Shown here piece by piece: positions 5,009-6,112 of a stretch of 6,112 nucleotides of DNA. Origin of the DNA: Candidatus Saccharimonadota bacterium (GTDB lineage Bacteria > Patescibacteriota > Saccharimonadia > Saccharimonadales > UBA4665); the NCBI GenBank assembly GCA_029288335.1, contig JARIHJ010000062.1:1-6112 (forward strand). Reading direction: 5' to 3'. Both the position numbers and the translations under genes were made by a program. The notes under the pieces are model-generated. The model was not told where the DNA came from. It saw nothing but the letters and a program-made list of their open reading frames with translations, and made no database searches. How positions within the stretch are numbered: position 1 is the first letter of the stretch; every line of letters begins with the position of its first letter.

Positions 5009-5136
5009 CTAGTGATAGTGTAACCCGACTTTTTATTATGAGTGTGGTTTGGCTTGCGGCGGCTAGGCATTATTAGTCCGATCGGCATACTGGCGAGAAT
5101 GATTGTTACTAGCGCCAGGAAGCCGGCTAGCGCCAA
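5005..5136 (-). CDS. Possible 43-aa membrane peptide (TTG start, weak)
   Basis: The 205-base gap between two plus-strand genes contains a minus-strand frame from TTG (5136) to TAA (5007-5005). Its translation is one hydrophobic helix (LALAGFLALVTIILASM) followed by a basic tail containing 'SRRKPNHTHNKKSG', the pattern of a small membrane peptide. Its stop shares two bases with the TAG of the converging gene at 5006-5008, the same arrangement as two better-supported convergent pairs in this window. Against it: the start must be TTG, with no Shine-Dalgarno, and an upstream TAA at 5157-5155 prevents extension; an internal ATG at 5088 would give only 27 residues. It may be a real small gene, a decayed one, or chance. 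It resembles the helix-plus-basic-tail end of the partial gene at 5993-6112. Confidence 0.3.
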   Translation of the reverse strand: MALAGFLALVTIILASMPIGLIMPSRRKPNHTHNKKSGYTITS

Positions 5137-5165
5137 AGAGAAGCTGGAGTAGCTTTACCAAGCCC

Positions 5166-5171
5166 ATTATA
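5166..5171 (-). promoter_or_regulatory. Perfect -10 box on the minus strand
   Basis: ATTATA on the plus strand reads TATAAT on the minus strand. It would start transcription near 5159, about 23 bases before the TTG of the possible small membrane peptide. No -35 match at 16-18 bp. It lies back to back with the plus-strand promoter of the dehydrogenase. Confidence 0.3.
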
Positions 5172-5174
5172 CCG

Positions 5175-5193
5175 CTAGCGCTTAAAGTGCTAG
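5175..5193. promoter_or_regulatory. 19-bp near-perfect palindrome overlapping the dehydrogenase promoter (operator candidate)
   Basis: CTAGCGCTT (5175-5183), a central A, then AAGTGCTAG (5185-5193): nine symmetric pairs with a single departure (C/T). Its right arm covers the first bases of the -10 box at 5191-5196, a standard repressor position. It also includes most of a CGCTAGCG octamer (5173-5180), a motif enriched across the window. Confidence 0.4.
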
Positions 5194-5196
5194 AAT
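5188..5196 (+). promoter_or_regulatory. Extended -10 promoter of the SDR dehydrogenase
   Basis: TGC followed by TAGAAT (5191-5196, 5 of 6) makes an extended -10. Transcription would begin near 5203, leaving a leader of about 11 bases with only a weak GAG before the ATG at 5214. No -35 is evident. Confidence 0.5.
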
Positions 5197-5213
5197 AAAA
5201 TCAGGCCGAGAAA

Positions 5214-5996
5214 ATGAATATAGACTTGAGTGGTAAACGGGCGCTGGTGACTGGCGGAAATTCCGGCATTGGTGCGGCCATCGTTAACGCCCTATCTGAC
5301 GCTGGCGCCAAAGTGGCGATTAATTACGTCAGCCATCCAGAAGCAGCCGAGGCGATGACGCAAGCTATCTGGGATAAAGGTCGCGAAGCGATTACGATCG
5401 AGGGCGATATTTCTAACGACAACCAAGTCGAGGCGATGTTCAAGCGGATGGACGAGTGCTGGGGCGGCATCGATATATTGATTAATAATGCCGGCATTGA
5501 CGGCGCCGAAGCGGCCGGCTGGAAGATGAAGGCCAAAGATTTTCAAGAGGTCATCCACATTAACCTACTTGGTAATTATTACTGCGCTCGGCAGGCCTTG
5601 AGGCGAATGACCGCGCAAAAATCCGGCGTTGTGCTGTCGACTTCTAGTGTGCACGAAATGATTGCCTGGACTGGCCACTCGGCCTATACCGCCAGCAAGG
5701 CCGCCGTGGGTATGTTATCGAAAACGCTGGCTCAGGAAGCCGCGCCCTACAATGTGCGAGTGTTGTCGCTAGCGCCTGGAGCGATCAAAACGCCGATTAA
5801 TAAAAACGTATGGGATAACAAAAAAGGCCTGGATGATTTGCTGGAGAAAATCCCACTCGGCCGCATCGGCGAGCCAGAAGAAATCGCCAGGATGGCGGTG
5901 GTACTAGTTTCCGATGTCGCTAGCTATGTAACCGGTCGCACGATTTACGTCGATGGCGGGATGACGGATTATCCGGATTTTGCCCACGGCGGCTAG
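5214..5996 (+). CDS. Short-chain dehydrogenase, glucose 1-dehydrogenase (Gdh)-like
   Basis: A 260-residue classical SDR, full length for the family. It has the Rossmann motif TGGNSGIG (13-20), D65 in 'EGDIS', NNAG (91-94), N117, and the catalytic Ser145/Tyr158/Lys162 in 'SSVHE' and 'YTASK'. Several stretches match Bacillus glucose 1-dehydrogenase beyond the generic fold: SSVHExIxW, PGAIKTPIN (188-196), IPLGRIGEPEEIA (213-225), and the C-terminal ASYVTG...DGGMTDYPDF (236-256). That enzyme oxidises beta-D-glucose to gluconolactone with NAD(P)+ in the cytoplasm. At the position after the second strand this protein has 'NYVS' where Bacillus has 'NYRS'; loss of that Arg could shift preference from NADP toward NAD (inference). 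The ATG at 5214 follows an extended -10. It is probably monocistronic. Its TAG stop lies in a CTAG shared with the converging gene at 5993. Substrate is likely but unproven; SDR membership is certain. Confidence 0.93.
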   Translation: MNIDLSGKRALVTGGNSGIGAAIVNALSDAGAKVAINYVSHPEAAEAMTQAIWDKGREAITIEGDISNDNQVEAMFKRMDECWGGIDILINNAGIDGAEAAGWKMKAKDFQEVIHINLLGNYYCARQALRRMTAQKSGVVLSTSSVHEMIAWTGHSAYTASKAAVGMLSKTLAQEAAPYNVRVLSLAPGAIKTPINKNVWDNKKGLDDLLEKIPLGRIGEPEEIARMAVVLVSDVASYVTGRTIYVDGGMTDYPDFAHGG

Positions 5997-6112
5997 TCTT
6001 TTTCTGGCGAATTGGCGCTTTTGGATTTGTTGGTTTTGGGCGGACGGTGATCGCGGATGCTTTTATGCTCGAAGGCTACGAAAACGGCTACGACAATAAC
6101 CAGAACCAAAAT
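5993..6112 (-). CDS. C-terminal end of a small membrane protein, cut by the window edge
   Basis: The minus-strand frame is open from the right edge for 39 codons to TAG (5995-5993). The visible part starts inside a hydrophobic helix (ILVLVIVVAVFVAF), followed by a polar basic tail (HKSIRDHRPPKTNKSKSANS...) ending in PEKD. The beginning lies beyond the window, so the size and number of helices are unknown. It is too short and too low in complexity to place in a family. Its stop overlaps that of the glucose dehydrogenase-like gene in one CTAG, the same arrangement as at 2166-2169. Confidence 0.6.
   Translation of the reverse strand: MLVLVIVVAVFVAFEHKSIRDHRPPKTNKSKSANSPEKD

Noticed and set aside
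5009..5213. The 205-base gap as a structured noncoding RNA
   Set aside because: Beyond the 19-bp palindrome at the promoter I found no long stems; the minus-strand small ORF explains the composition at least as well.
5292..5558. Minus-strand frames inside the glucose dehydrogenase-like gene
   Set aside because: Antisense to a fully conserved SDR; no ribosome site or family resemblance.
1..6112. UGA recoding (as in Gracilibacteria/Absconditabacteria)
   Set aside because: No gene contains an in-frame TGA; tryptophan and glycine are encoded normally.
1..6112. CRISPR array, tRNA, rRNA, insertion sequence or riboswitch
   Set aside because: No regularly spaced repeats, no tRNA-like cloverleaf, no transposase motif or terminal inverted repeats; all gaps but one are under 120 bases, and the 205-base gap is described separately.

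Overview
This 6.1-kb window is a dense, gene-rich piece of a bacterial chromosome of roughly balanced GC. It holds seven complete protein genes with clear family or structural signatures, two further complete small genes of unknown function (one of them weak), and two genes cut by the window edges. Short proteins, very tight packing, leaderless-looking promoters and the mix of simple redox enzymes suggest a streamlined genome, possibly of the Candidate Phyla Radiation (Saccharibacteria-like). That is an impression from gene style only: no rRNA or marker gene is present. The standard genetic code fits, because no frame contains an internal TGA. Stop codons are mostly TAG, some TAA, and never TGA.

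Layout. 1-623 (+): C-terminal part of a GlcD/D-lactate dehydrogenase-type FAD-linked oxidase. 672-1253 (+): a five-helix membrane protein. 1296-1547 (-): an 83-residue protein of unknown function. It diverges from 1666-2169 (+), a zinc-dependent nucleoside/guanine deaminase-like protein whose usual histidine zinc ligand is arginine. 2166-2885 (-): a ferredoxin-NADP reductase-type flavoprotein, cotranscribed behind an ArsR-family regulator (2906-3211, -) with a C-terminal cysteine cluster. Facing away from that pair, 3269-4744 (+) encodes a membrane cytochrome b fused to a sulfite-oxidase-like molybdopterin domain, followed directly by an 87-residue single-helix membrane protein (4745-5008, +). 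5005-5136 (-) may be a 43-residue membrane peptide. 5214-5996 (+) is a short-chain dehydrogenase closely resembling Bacillus glucose 1-dehydrogenase. 5993-6112 (-) is the tail of another small membrane protein.

How they fit together. The centre (2166-5008) reads as a redox module. A cysteine-rich ArsR repressor and an NAD(P)H flavin reductase lie back to back with a cytochrome b-molybdoenzyme fusion, and the 57-bp gap holds promoters in both directions plus two short palindromes suited to a shared operator. With the FAD-linked oxidase and the glucose dehydrogenase, most of the recognisable genes concern electron transfer or dehydrogenation.

Points that stand out are the apparently cytoplasm-facing molybdopterin domain, the His-to-Arg change in the deaminase, -10 elements placed 6-7 bases from start codons, convergent genes that share the bases of their stop codons (CTAG twice, TTAG once), and strong enrichment of the palindrome CGCTAGCG.
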